A stretch of 64,000 nt of DNA, taken from the NCBI GenBank assembly GCA_022496185.1, contig WTXG01000059.1, positions 109,501-173,500 of the forward strand, given 5' to 3'. Each line of letters begins with the position of its first letter. Position 1 is the stretch's first letter. Made by a program: the position numbers and the translations under genes. Positions 1 through 11,202 of this stretch are shown here, one piece after another. A model generated the notes under the pieces. The model worked only from the letters and a program-made list of their open reading frames with translations, made no database searches and had not been told where the DNA came from. This DNA comes from Multifurca ochricompacta (taxonomy: Eukaryota > Basidiomycota > Agaricomycetes > Russulales > Russulaceae).

Positions 1-63
1 GGACGCTGTGCGCTTCAATACCTTGGTATCTCGTGACATAATGAGCTTATTTCTGATTTCCAG

Positions 64-2788
64 GGATCTCCTACCCAATTTGAACTACTCTTGGAATCCC
101 CTGAAGCGAGTATGACAGTCGTCAGTATTCTCACAGCACTTGCGTTCGCGCTACGCTTCTACAAAATCAACCACCCCGATCAAGTGGTGTTTGTGTGATT
201 CGCATTCTCTCATGGCCTCAATCTCACAATATTTTGTCATAGATTTGATGAAGTTCACTTTGGAAAGTTTGCTGCCTATTATATTCTGCGAGAGTACTAT
301 TTCGATGTGCACCCACCCTTTGCAAAACTTCTCTTTGGCCTTGCTGGTTGGTTTGTCGGATTCGATGGCCACTTTAATTTCGAAAACATTGGTGATAATT
401 ACACGGATAACCATGTTCCATACGTCGGCATGCGTGCCCTCCCCGCAATCCTTGGTAGTCTGACTGTCCCAGTTGTTTACGGGATCATGAAAGAGAGTGG
501 TTATGGCACTGTGATCTCTGCCTTTTCTGCATCTCTTATTCTATTGGGTACGTGCTGGATTTGTCTACTGAGGCCTACTTCTGAAATCTACTCATCTTAA
601 CACAGACAATGCGCATGTTGCGCAGTCACGCCTTATATTGTTGGACGCCACCCTTATTTTTTTCCTGTCACTCACCATGTACTCCTACGTTCGATTCCGA
701 AAGCTGCGATATCTGTATGTCCAAAAGTCTTTTGAGTTTCAATGGCTTTCCAATGACCCCCCCTTTAGACCGTTTAGTTTCGAGTGGTGGACCTGGCTGA
801 TTGCCACTGGTATCTTCATGGCATGTGCCTGGGGTTCCAAGGTGAACGGCATCCTTGCGGTTTTCGCTATCGGTATCGCTGTTCTCGTCGATTTGTGGGA
901 CTTATTGGACATCCGGAAGAATCCGTCTATTGTCAGTGCCTGTTCGCTGGACGCGCATACTGCATTCTGATATCTCTTCAGGAACAATTCTGGCGCCATT
1001 TCGCTGCTCGTGCAATTGGGCTGATCGTAATACCTGTCATTGTTTACCTGTCATTTTTCTGGATTCATTTCGCTATCTTGACCCACTCGGGAACTGGGGA
1101 CAGTTTTATGAGCCCTCGTTTCCAGGAGAGCCTGGCAGGAAACGAGCTTCTGATGAACAGCATTGGTAAGTCCACCCTCATTCGCGAAAACTCCATATGC
1201 TTACATTCATCTCAGAGCTCAGGTACTACGACACCATTACCTTACGGCACAAGGACACAAAGGTTTTCCTACACTCTCATCCCGAACGTTACCCAATGCG
1301 CTATGATGACGGCCGCATCAGTAGCCAAGGTACAGTGCGCATCGAGATTACATACTTAATATGTGTCTGATAGCATTATAGGTCAACAAGTCACAGGCTA
1401 CGGTCATGCTGATGAAAACAACTGGTGGCAAATTGTTCCCACAAAGGCACTTCCTGAGACCGGCCGTGGTCGTATTGTGCGCCACGGCGATGTCATTCAA
1501 CTCCTACACTCCACAACGCAGACTTATCTCCTCACTCATGATGTTGCATCACCGCTTATGCCGACCAATCAGGAATTTACAACATGGGCGAGGGATGACC
1601 TTTCACGTTATAACGATACGCTTTTTCAACTCCACCTGAATGGCGCACATGAGGGCGAACCCGTCAGGAGCAAGAGTGGATACCTCCGGCTCGTCCATGT
1701 ACCAACAAAAGTGTCGCTCTGGACTCATCGCGACCAACTCCCTGACTGGGCATTCCGACAACAAGAGGTCAATGGAGATAAGAATCCAATGGACCGTAGC
1801 GCTATCTGGTATGTGGACGAGATCACCAGCGCCGGAGGTTCGTCGTTGCTCTAATGTATTGCCCACTGACCTGATAGGCTGTCGCAGACGGCGAGGATGT
1901 GTCAGTCAGAAGTACTCCTCAACAGGCAAAGACTCCCAAGCCACTCGGTTTCTTCACAAAGTTCTTTGAGCTTCAGCTTCTTATGCTGCAGCACAATGCC
2001 GGCTTGACCGCGTCACATCCGTACGCAAGCGTCCCGGTCAATTGGCCATTCCTCCTGAGCGGCATCAGCTTCTGGACGCAAACAGAGGGCCAGAAGCAGA
2101 TTTATCTCATTGGCAATCTCATCGGGTGGTGGACTTGTGCCCTTGCCTTGTCGCTATACGTGGGTATCCTAGGAGCAGATTTACTCGCAAAAAGACGGGG
2201 TATTGATCCTATTCCGCTTGGTAAGTGAGCCTTTACTGAAAGATGGGTCTGTTTCTCACTCGGATGATCCTTAATAGCCGTTCGTAACCGCCTGTGGAAC
2301 TCCGCAGGCTTTTTCGTTGTTGTGTGGTTCATTCATTACTTCCCGTTCTTCCTTATGAGTCGACAACTGTTCATTCATCATTACCTCCCGTCTCACCTTG
2401 CCTCTGCACTGATCGCCGGTGCCGTGCTTCACTTCCTTCTCTCTGAAACTATCGAGTATCCTATATCCGTTCGTGGGCATTCTACTAGGCTGCGCCGACG
2501 GCAGTGGGCGGAGCTTGGCACCCGTGGGCCTATCATTGTCGTTGTCTTTTTTATCGCGTTATTTGCCGCGTTTGTGTACATGGCTCCTTTGACTTATGGA
2601 ACGCCAGGGTAGGTTCAATTTAGGTCACCTCCACTGAGAAGCTGACTCCTTGCGAACATAGGCTGGATGGTGAGACGTCAACTCTAAGCGATTGTTATCA
2701 TCCTGGACGCTTCACTTCGCTGCTAAGCCGTACGAGCAGCATGATCGCAGGTCAAAAAGCTGGTGGTATGAAGGGGCTCAAGTTTTAG
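64..2788 (+). CDS. PMT4: Protein O-mannosyltransferase PMT4 type, 5' end outside window
   Basis: ER-membrane enzyme that transfers mannose from dolichyl-phosphate mannose to Ser/Thr of secretory proteins. The first visible exon follows an acceptor at 62-63, so the start codon lies upstream of the window. Visible exons begin near 64, 243, 606, 982, 1214, 1381, 1889, 2279 and 2662, separated by short GT-AG introns; splicing keeps one open frame. The first lumenal loop has the acidic motif VFDEVHFGKF followed by DVHPPFAKLL. MIR repeats start with LRHKDTKVFLHSH and the following RYDDGRISSQGQQVTGY, which is characteristic of the PMT4 subfamily. Hydrophobic segments lie on both sides of the MIR region. 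The C terminus ends at a TAG at 2786-2788. No frameshift or premature stop is seen. Family assignment is strong; the PMT4 rather than PMT1/2 call rests on the MIR motif. Confidence 0.93.
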
Positions 2789-3082
2789 ACGATTCTTGTT
2801 CATCTACTGCGACTATCGATTGTACCCAGCGTCGTGTTTCCTCCGCGTTTGCTTTATTTGTGGTAATAAAAAATGACTATTAAAGAAAGAATGATGAATT
2901 GTTGAATGTTGAATTGAATGTTGAGTAATGAAATGAGTGAAGCGAAGTAAATTGAAGTTACTTGATCAGTCGATGTTCTGTTCGTTCGTTCACCTGTTCG
3001 CCTCCGCTGTGTGAACAATTATCAACTGGCAACTGGCGACTCTGTTCATTTCCTGCGTTGATCTTCAACCAACAACACTACA

Positions 3083-6000
3083 ATGTTCAACGCCCCACGG
3101 CCGACGCAGGCCTATGGCATCTCGTCCACTGTTAGTTTTGGTGGCAGCTTCGTCGATGAGAACCCGCTTGCTGCCTCGACATATGATGGCCTCGATCCTT
3201 GGAGTACCGCCCCGACACCCTCTCCGCCTCCAGTCCCTTCCATCTTTACCAACGCTATCGGTATGCACTCTCTCGACGTCAAACTAACCTGGCCGTGATG
3301 CGATGAATGCGTCATCATTCATAATAGCGGAAGCAACCGTGCCGGCGATATATCAGCAATCATGGAACACAGTCGACCCGACCAACTCTGGAGAAACATC
3401 CGTTAACTCCCTCTCGCGCGTACTTTCAACATCGTCTCTCCCTGCTGCGACCGTGGATAAGGTACGTTGTACCTTTTTCCCCCTCTAACACGCACACTCC
3501 CCCAGTCCCCAATCCCTTAATATCTTTGATTAACACCTTTCTTGACTTGGATCGAACCCGATCTTCCCCCCCCTCCCCTTTTTTAAAAAAAGATTGTCAA
3601 CCTTGTGAGCACACGCCCGCGTGTGTCGAAGCTCGAGTTTTTTGTCGCGCTAGCATTGGTTGCACTTGCACAGACAGGGAAAGGTAGGTTTTATCAAACA
3701 CAGCATCGAACCCACAGCCCACTCACCCACCCTTACCAACGCATACAACACACATCTTCTCATACGACACTTTAATGTATCACATCCATAAAGATGTCAG
3801 CGTGGAGCAGGTCGCACTACTCGCACAGCAGAACACGCTCCCCGAGCCCGCGCTCGATATCGGTTTGGTCAGCTATAGCACCGTTCCATCGTCAACCCTA
3901 GGTTATGGTCACACGAATAACGGATCTGCGGCATTGCAGAATACTTCTGCTTCTGTGATACCTTCCGCGGAAGACCCCTGGGTCACTGGTCGCTTTGTTG
4001 GTGGTAGTGGTAATGGTAGTGGTAGTGGTGGTATCAGCAGTATTGGCGTTGGTGGTGCTGGCGCGCACCATGGTGGCGACCCCAATGGGGGCGTACCGTC
4101 CAGCGTCGCAGGGACAGGGTTACTCTCTGGGTGGTGGAAGAGGCAGGAGAGAGTGTCGATTCAATTCGCTGGGCAGCAGGGGTTTGTGCTTAACAGGTAT
4201 ACTGTTTACGGGATCACGACGGAGGTGCGTTAATATGTTCCTTACCCCCGAGTAAACCGTTATGTCATTATCTCTGACTTTTGAGGGGTTTGGGATTTTC
4301 AGCGTGGCGGAACCGTGCAGCGACGGTATTCCGAATTTGCGTTTCTGTGGGACTGCTTGGTCCGCCGTTATCCCTTCCGGTTGTTGCTTCAACTGCCTCC
4401 TAAGCGGATTGGACGTAAGTGACTCAAAATTGGGCTTTGGGTTTTTTTGGCCCGTTGTTGACGAGACCTTATATTATCTTATCTTATCTTTTTTACTAGC
4501 CGATGAGTCCTTCTTGGAGCAAAGAAGGTAGGTATTTGCTCGTTTATGAGGTGATGGCCAGCGTGTCCATGTATGCTGACAATCATGACAGGAAGGGTTT
4601 GGAAAGATTCATTCTTTTTGTGATGTAGGTCAGCCTTAAAGAATGCTGTGGGCTGTTGACTGATGACCTGGTGAAAGAAACCATCCTGTGATCAAAGAAG
4701 ATGCTTTGCTGGGGAGTTTCCTCACAGAGCCTTCGTTTGAGCAATGGCGAAAGCATTCGGCTATCTCATTGGAAGAGGAATCTACAAGCAAGCGCATCGA
4801 TCGTGTGGAAGAAATGACGATTCCTAGTGATCTAGAAGACAAACTAGGGTAAGTATATCTCGTCGTTTTCTCTTTTTCCCGGGCTCTGCAGTACCTACCA
4901 AACGGATTAACTGACACACCTCGTTAGACTTGTTCGAAACAAGATCGCCCCTCTCATTGAGGCCTGGCAGAAAATCTGTATTTTGGGAGAACGCCTCATT
5001 CGGAAGCGCGAGGCTGCAGCGGTACGAAGCACCAGCACTCGGCCGTCTCTCATGCCTCATTTGCGTCTGCCATCTGCCCTTCGCATGTCTTCCTCCCCAT
5101 CGCACTACTCAAACGACGTTGGCCCCATTCGAATGCCCTTGGGCTTACCTCCCATGTCTTTTCGTGACCCTGCCCTGTCCCTTTTATTACCTTCGACCGC
5201 ACAGGCGGATTTGTCACGACTAACAAACACGCTGAAGTCCCTCTCAGAGGTGAACGGACAATGTTGGAAGGGCGACGACTGCGACTTGTCCCAAGGTGTC
5301 AAGCAGGGGATCAACAATTTATCCGTGCACACTCAGCGTCACACTGATTTGCTGGAGTTACGGGTGTGTCAGCCGGTTCTGGTTGTAACCGTTGTCCTGA
5401 CCAAACTGTGTGGTGGCTGTGTGGTGCGTGTGGGGGCGGGGGACGGTGGTGGTTATCTTAGAGTGGCGTGCTGATGCAGGACACATTGGAAGGTTTGAAG
5501 GTTCGTCCTAAGGCTCTTCTCCCTCGCTCTCTTTGGTCACTTTGTCACTTTGTGTCTTTATTTCTTCCTTTCTCTCCCCCCTCCCCCCCCCCCCCCCTGC
5601 CGGGGCTGACTGATCTTGCAACCACCAGAGCCAACGCGACCTGTATATCGCCATGCGGGACCTTTTCGCCCGACACGATCGACTCTCTGTCGATCAAGTT
5701 GAACGCCTGAAGAAACGGGTCGACACAAACGCGCTTAAGCTTGAGACCGTCAAGGCAGTCGCCAAGGATGGTTGGGAGGAAGAGGCTGACAAGATCGCAG
5801 GAAGCATCGAGAAGGACAAGGCGACGATCACTGCCCAACTCAATCGGCGGGTCTTCATCCGCGCGTGGTAAGTAGTTCATTCCTCAATTGATTGCAATGG
5901 TTGTTTCTGAATGGGGGGGATGGATAATAGCATGTGGCACGAACTACGCGTGGTGTTGCATAACAGGGAGAATACGTTGCTCACTCAGCTCGTTCAATCT

Positions 6001-6090
6001 TTTGCCCGTGAAGAGCGGGACTATGCGGACGCCGTGGCGGCGAACTGGGCGGCCTTAGTGCAAGCGGTGGAAAGTATGCCTTTTGAATGA
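3083..6090 (+). CDS. MVP1: Sorting nexin MVP1 / SNX8 type
   Basis: Endosome-to-Golgi sorting nexin that binds phosphatidylinositol 3-phosphate and forms membrane-bending coats. The ATG at 3083 opens a low-complexity N-terminal part, followed by a helical segment (IVNLVSTRPRVSKLEFF) typical of Mvp1. A PX domain runs from about 4120 to 4850 with the lipid-binding signature RRYSEF and the later PDESFLEQRR and RKGLERFILFV. A long charged helical C-terminal half (5200-6090) fits a BAR domain. About 11 exons join in frame, including a very small one (DTLEGLK) near 5478-5498; the intron after it contains a long C-run (about 5579-5597). A glycine/serine-rich loop sits before the PX domain (about 3990-4100). 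The stop codon is TGA at 6088-6090. It lies 294 bases after PMT4 on the same strand. Confidence 0.88.
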
Positions 6091-6364
6091 ACGCTCTCTC
6101 CGTTCACTAAATATTTATAAACGATCACACTCACGATCTGTGCTTTGACTATGTATGTTGTTTATGATGTTTTTTTTTTTTTCACGACGACAACCCGCGG
6201 TGATAGCAATATTAAGCACGGAACGTTTAATGACTTATGACCGATTCATGGGGAAGAGAGAGAGAGGGGAAGGCGTCTCTGTTCAGTCCTACAGAGTGAC
6301 TGTATGTTTCAAAAGTCTAAAACTATACAATCCATAGCGAGGATGGAATAGTACGGCAGCGTCC
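6091..6364. other. Convergent 3' intergenic region MVP1/ERG4
   Basis: AT-rich spacer between two converging genes. It has a T-run near 6172-6182 and a GA-rich stretch near 6255-6275. I see no coding or RNA feature. Confidence 0.6.
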
Positions 6365-8398
6365 TCAATAGATCCCAGGGATAAATTTCCATCTCACAAT
6401 CTCACAGTAGCGTTCCCAATCTTTGCCGTACTTGACGGCGCACCTAGAGAGGGAGAACAATCAGACAGATTCAGCGAAAAAAGAGAGAAAAGAGAGAACG
6501 TACCGCTCGAAATCGCGCGTCGTACGGTGAACGAGCACGGTGATGAAGAAGACGCTGTAAAAGTAAGGTATCGGGGATGCAGTTCCGACGACGAGACCCC
6601 AAGTGAAGCTCATGACCCAATCGGCAACGTAATTCTATATATATAATTCCAAACCAGCCCGATTTGTCGTCATGCGACCGTCAACCTAACTTAACTAGAC
6701 CCTACATATATATATATAACGAACGTACCGGTTTACGAGACAAGCTCCACCAGCCACTAGTGAGGAGACGATTTCTGCCAAAAAAAGTGGCTATGTGTCA
6801 GCGGCCCCGGCAAACGATGGTGACTGAAGAGTTCGAGTAAAGTCAGTTTACCCATGCGCGGTTTGGATGTAGGTCGGGTTTTTGACTGTGCCCCATGGTA
6901 ACTGAGGGAACGTCCAGCGGTAACTGTAATTGCCCTGGGTCTGCATTTTGAATCGACTTTTCTGCGACATGGAGGTGTCCCAGCTAAAAGTCGTAAGGAG
7001 TCATATCTTCAGCTACAGTGGGGGGAAAATAGCAAAAAATTTCGGTCGTCGTCTTACATGTAGTACGCGGTGATCAATGTGGCGAAAAGCGCTATATATG
7101 CGGGCGTCGAAAACTTGTAATTCTCCGGTTCGTGCGAGGCCATGTAAACGACCGAGTAAACATAGGTCTTTATAAAGATATCAGAACGACGCCAAGCTTG
7201 GTGAGACATTTTAAGGAGCTCACGAATGGGACACCGGCAAAATTCCAAAAGATGACCATGAAACCCCACTTCTCGTGGAACATATCCCATGTTTGTGGTA
7301 TACACTCTTCACCTTTGCAACTGACCTTAAAGTCGGCGACCCAAAAATTACTTCACAAAAAAAAACCCAAAAACTTACCATGCGTTCAAATAAAACCAAG
7401 TTGCGAGGCACATGAAGGCCATGTTCTAGAAATATAGCTTCAATCCAGGGGGGTTCGATATAGAGTTAATGAAAGAAAAACGCATACGGGAGTGACAACG
7501 CCATATTGTTCATACTGTTTGCATGCACCCGAGACAGCCAAGAAGAACACGATTACCCAAGGGATGCGGACTTCTGCCCACATCTTAAGATCAACGGGAC
7601 CAATACGAGGGTTGAGTGCCGCGCCCATAAAGACATCGTACATAAAGTTGCCAGACATGCGCATCTGTTCACCACGGGCGACAGTCCAAAAGTAAGTTCC
7701 GAAAGAAACAGCGAAGCCCCAGATCATGGCGACAGACATAATGTGGCCATAGTTGTCAATGATCTCCGTAAGGCGGAATATGTGATAGTAGTGAAGGAAG
7801 GCAGCGGTGATGATAGTGAAGTAGACAGAGAAAAGAGCATTGCAGTTGTACATGAGAGTTTTGTAGCCGAGAGATGGAACAGGCAAGCCCTCTTGCATAT
7901 AGCCAGGCATAATCCAGGCAAGGAAAAGTTCGTAAACGATGAGGCCAGAATACACCTTCCACGCATACATGTTTGGGCTGGCATCCTATGTAAAGAGAGC
8001 AGAGCAGAATTAGAAAATGGTGCCTCTCACACAACCTGGTGAGGGAACTAACGTCACGAATATGAGTCCACATTTGGTTCAAGAAAGGTGTGATTCCTCC
8101 AATTGAAGTCGGAACAACAAGCTGGCCGTCATAAAACCAAAGACATATCCACAAATAGTACATGAGCATCGGAAATCCGATCATCATCGCAGTGACGCCC
8201 CATGGACCGCCAAACTCCCATCTTGTGAGGCAACGTGGATGAGTGAGTTGTAAAATGAGAAGAGAGCCTTTACCCGGTGTGAGAGTCGAGGAGTTTATCA
8301 GTCTTGCGCCCTTCATCGGAGACGGAAGTCTTTGAAGAGCCATTAATAGGTCTGTGACGCAGCTCAGCGGCCTTTGTCGCTGTTGAAAGTGAAGACAT
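6365..8398 (-). CDS. ERG4: Delta(24(24(1)))-sterol reductase (C-24(28) reductase)
   Basis: Last enzyme of ergosterol synthesis, an ER multi-pass NADPH-dependent reductase that reduces the C-24(28) side-chain double bond. The ATG is at 8396-8398 and the stop at 6365-6367. Nine or so exons join without a break. Supporting motifs in order are [18 protein letters not shown] near the N terminus, [16 protein letters not shown], a hydrophobic core with several membrane segments, then [19 protein letters not shown], the conserved sterol-reductase signature, and a C terminus [20 protein letters not shown] ending in Tyr. The NPRIG and SGWW motifs favour ERG4 over ERG24, though both are in one superfamily. 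It is divergent with the PET117-like gene 166 bases away, so the two probably share a promoter region. Confidence 0.93.
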
Positions 8399-8564
8399 TG
8401 TTGAATGGTCCTCTCTCTCTTGACCGTCGTACGATAATATCCTGGCACGCGCTAATTATTATTATTTTTTTGGTTCGTTTATTTAACTACGCGACCAAAC
8501 ACGCTATGTCACATGATCGTACGTCATTGATTGAAGACCCACCCCACCCACAGTAGCCAGCACC
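8399..8564. promoter_or_regulatory. Divergent promoter ERG4 / PET117-like
   Basis: The start codons of two divergent genes are separated by only 166 bases, so this interval must hold both promoters. It contains an AT-rich stretch near 8455-8480. No specific factor site is claimed. Confidence 0.55.
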
Positions 8565-8849
8565 ATGTCTCGAGTAGCCAAGTCACATTGGCTGCCTCTA
8601 TTATCATATCCTCGTTTACTGTATGGGGTGTTCATTACCTTCAGAAACAAGAACATGAGGTACCTGTCCCTCCCTGACATAAGCTTTTCGCTCATTCTTT
8701 GTCTTGTCCTTCATCTTCAGACAATGTACCAAGGTGTCCTCAGGGATGACGAAAGGCGGAGACGTAAAATGAAAGAGAGACAAGAAGACCTTTTGAAATC
8801 TCAGCAAAAGAGAGAGGTTTATGAGAGAGTCCAACACGTGGAAACCTGA
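8565..8849 (+). pseudogene. PET117: PET117-like cytochrome oxidase assembly protein, with apparent 1-base frameshift
   Basis: Small mitochondrial protein needed for cytochrome c oxidase assembly. The ATG at 8565 has a good context (CACC before it) and starts MSRVAK. Immediately afterwards the family-like sequence continues in another frame (VTLAASIIISSFTVWGVHY, one membrane helix), so one base, most simply a G of AAGGTC, is missing near 8582. An intron at 8660-8720 (GT..CAG) then joins to TMYQGVLRDDERRRRKMKER and a charged helix ending in VQHVET. Total size would be about 75 residues, usual for the family. No in-frame ATG exists for the second frame, which argues that the break is either a sequencing error or a recent mutation. 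The match is by motif recognition only. Confidence 0.68.
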
Positions 8850-9406
8850 ACCTAACACCCAGGGCTCATACCACCCGTTTGCGCGGAATCGGTGCGCCGA
8901 ACGAACGAACCCACCATTATGACCTTTTTTAATGGCTAATGGCATTCTATCTACCACAGGGCTTTATTTAGACACGTGACTTACCCTTCCCCCCAAGGAC
9001 GTTCTTATTGCACGAGTTATCCTTTAAACCTGGTCACCATGAACAGAGGGCGTTTGCCGATTTAATTGTTTTGCAGCGGCATACGCAAGAGCATCGATAC
9101 CCTAGGGTAGAAGGAGAGGGAGGAAAGAATATGGTGCGTAGGTAGCAAGTGACGCTTGATGATTCACCTGAAGAGCTGTGGAACAAAGTATGGATCAATC
9201 ATGTAATATTCCTGCCAATACGTGATTTCATGATAATCCTTGAAGTGAGCACGAAGGCGCGGAGGAAGTCATCTTTTCATTCGCCTGATGCTTGCAAGAA
9301 GGTATATACTCCATGTAGTGCTATACTATAAACCCGTGGCTGTGTTTAATGACTCACGTTATTCGTTGGCGTTTGATCAATTTATTCGAAGAATGTTCGC
9401 GAAAAT

Positions 9407-9718
9407 TTGAAGAGGACGCTCCTTGTTATTATTCATATCCGGGCAGCATGTAGTGAAGCCAACGTGCTCAGACACTGTGCGGATGTAGATGCAAGGGATA
9501 TGAAAATTGGACTCCGTTGCAATGTTGTGCGGCTATTACTTCAATACGGTGCGGGCGTTGAACATACTCACCGGACAGAACCATTCAAGGAAAACGTTGA
9601 GGTTGGATGCGTGTTGTTAGAGCACGATGCAGCCGTAACTGTACTGGACGAAGCCTACTCTACCCGCACTGGATCTAGCATCACGTTGGAGGAAGGTCAA
9701 GTATGCACGCGAAGTTAG
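9407..9718 (+). pseudogene. Possible ankyrin-repeat relic
   Basis: A 103-residue open frame contains segments shaped like ankyrin helices: VVRLLLQYGAGVEHTHRTE and, after a spacer, VGCVLLEHDAAVTVLD, each with the typical LL..GA or LLEHDA core. Neighbouring repeats and any start or stop context for a full protein are missing. It could be the worn remnant of an ankyrin gene or a chance frame. Low confidence. Confidence 0.3.
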
Positions 9719-11026
9719 GTGAGGAGGTTCGTGGGCTTACATCACATTACGATAGTAAACCGGCATATACGATACCTCGCAACATAAGCACGAAGCACGC
9801 TTGTGTTAAATTATTTCTCTGTGTGGGTCGAGTCACCTATGATTCGTGATTCAGGGAGCGGGGGGGCACTTGAGCCAGAAGGACAAGGGCAACGCGTGTT
9901 TGTAAACGAAACGAGGTAAGAAAGATGCATCAAAAATCGAGCCTAACAAAACCCTGGCGGCGATTGACGATTGGCCAGGGGACTTGAGTGAGAAATTGAC
10001 TTTTAACATTAAATCCAGAGTTGTCCCCATTGATATTGAAGGATTCAGGTTGCCTGCTACCATCACTGAGATTTGATTGTGATGACGTATGAGGTGGTAT
10101 GGCACTATTGCATTACCTGGCAGGTACGATCAATAAAAGCCTGGGCAGCAAGATCAAAGGCTTGGTACTAGACTAGAGAACATGTGCAAATCCTCTCACT
10201 CTTAGGGCTTATGTATCGCTTATCGCAAAGAGTAAGGCTTCTCGCTTGCTGGAAGACTTGTGAACTGTCGACGGTCGAACAACGGGGAACAGAATTGAAT
10301 AGTTGAATTAATGCAGATTTGGGCACGTATCATGGGAGATTACTAAGCACCAGTCCCTGTCGTGTCTCCGTCTGTCCCCGCGCCTGCGCTCCTGTTTCTG
10401 ATTCTGATTTCCTTGGGATTTTATAGCTCTGCCACACTTTTTGTAGTCTTGCATTAGCCTTTTTGACAACCGTGTCTCCTATTGACGAGGTCAATCCGGT
10501 TACTAGGAGGAAGCCGATTCGTCGTTGGGCACCCCAGATTCAAGAACGAAAACAGTCACTCACCTCACTTGAGATGCCAGTGATCTTGGCTTGTTTGAAA
10601 ATTGATGGCGATAGCACTTACACCACCCCACCCCAAGTTATCGCTTGTCATCGCCATCGCCAACAGTTTCAACGGTAATCCCGGAGTATACCTTGGGGAC
10701 ACTAGTCTCAGTCGATCACACGGTTGCAGAGTGCAGAGCTTAATTCAGGGATTAAAAGACACAGAAGGTCCAAAATCCGAACCCAGGCGTGCTGAGTCTC
10801 TGAGGTAAAGGAACACCCCCCCACACACACTGCGAGCACTTTACAGCGGGGTGGATGCGCTGCTGCCCGTGAAACTTGGCATAGCAACGTTGGCCTAAAT
10901 GAAATTAGGATTTCGGTTGAACACAGGCATCACAGCTCACATCTCACTTGGACCTCCCTCATGATCATGCCGTAGCTTCCCATCAGCAGGTACCAATCAA
11001 CCCGACAACTCACTCCATCCCTTCTC

Positions 11027-11034
11027 CTATAAAT
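11027..11034 (+). promoter_or_regulatory. TATA-like box upstream of KEP gene
   Basis: CTATAAAT lies about 170 bases before the KEP start codon, followed by a pyrimidine-rich leader. The position is plausible for a core promoter with a moderately long 5' UTR. This is inferred from motif and position only. Confidence 0.4.
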
Positions 11035-11202
11035 TATCCATGATCTCGCGATCATCCAATTCCCCAGCCTTTGCTCATTACTCTTCGTTCCCAGGTACTG
11101 GTTACCTTTAGCAATCTTCTCAGCTCCATTTCCTCTGTTTTCACGTTACGACTGAATCTTTCGTTCCCTCACGTCCATATTATTAACTAATTCATCATCA
11201 TC

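Larger units (their letters stand above)
8850..11202. other. 2.35 kb gene-poor interval
   Basis: No intact gene is recognised. The only protein-like stretch is an ankyrin-like relic near 9407-9718. Small open frames at 9851-10105 (-) and 10463-10678 (+) have no recognisable features. A TATA-like CTATAAAT near 11027-11034 precedes the KEP gene. Confidence 0.5.

Noticed and set aside
9851..10105. 84-residue minus-strand open frame
   Set aside because: No domain, no splice context and no sign of conservation within the window.
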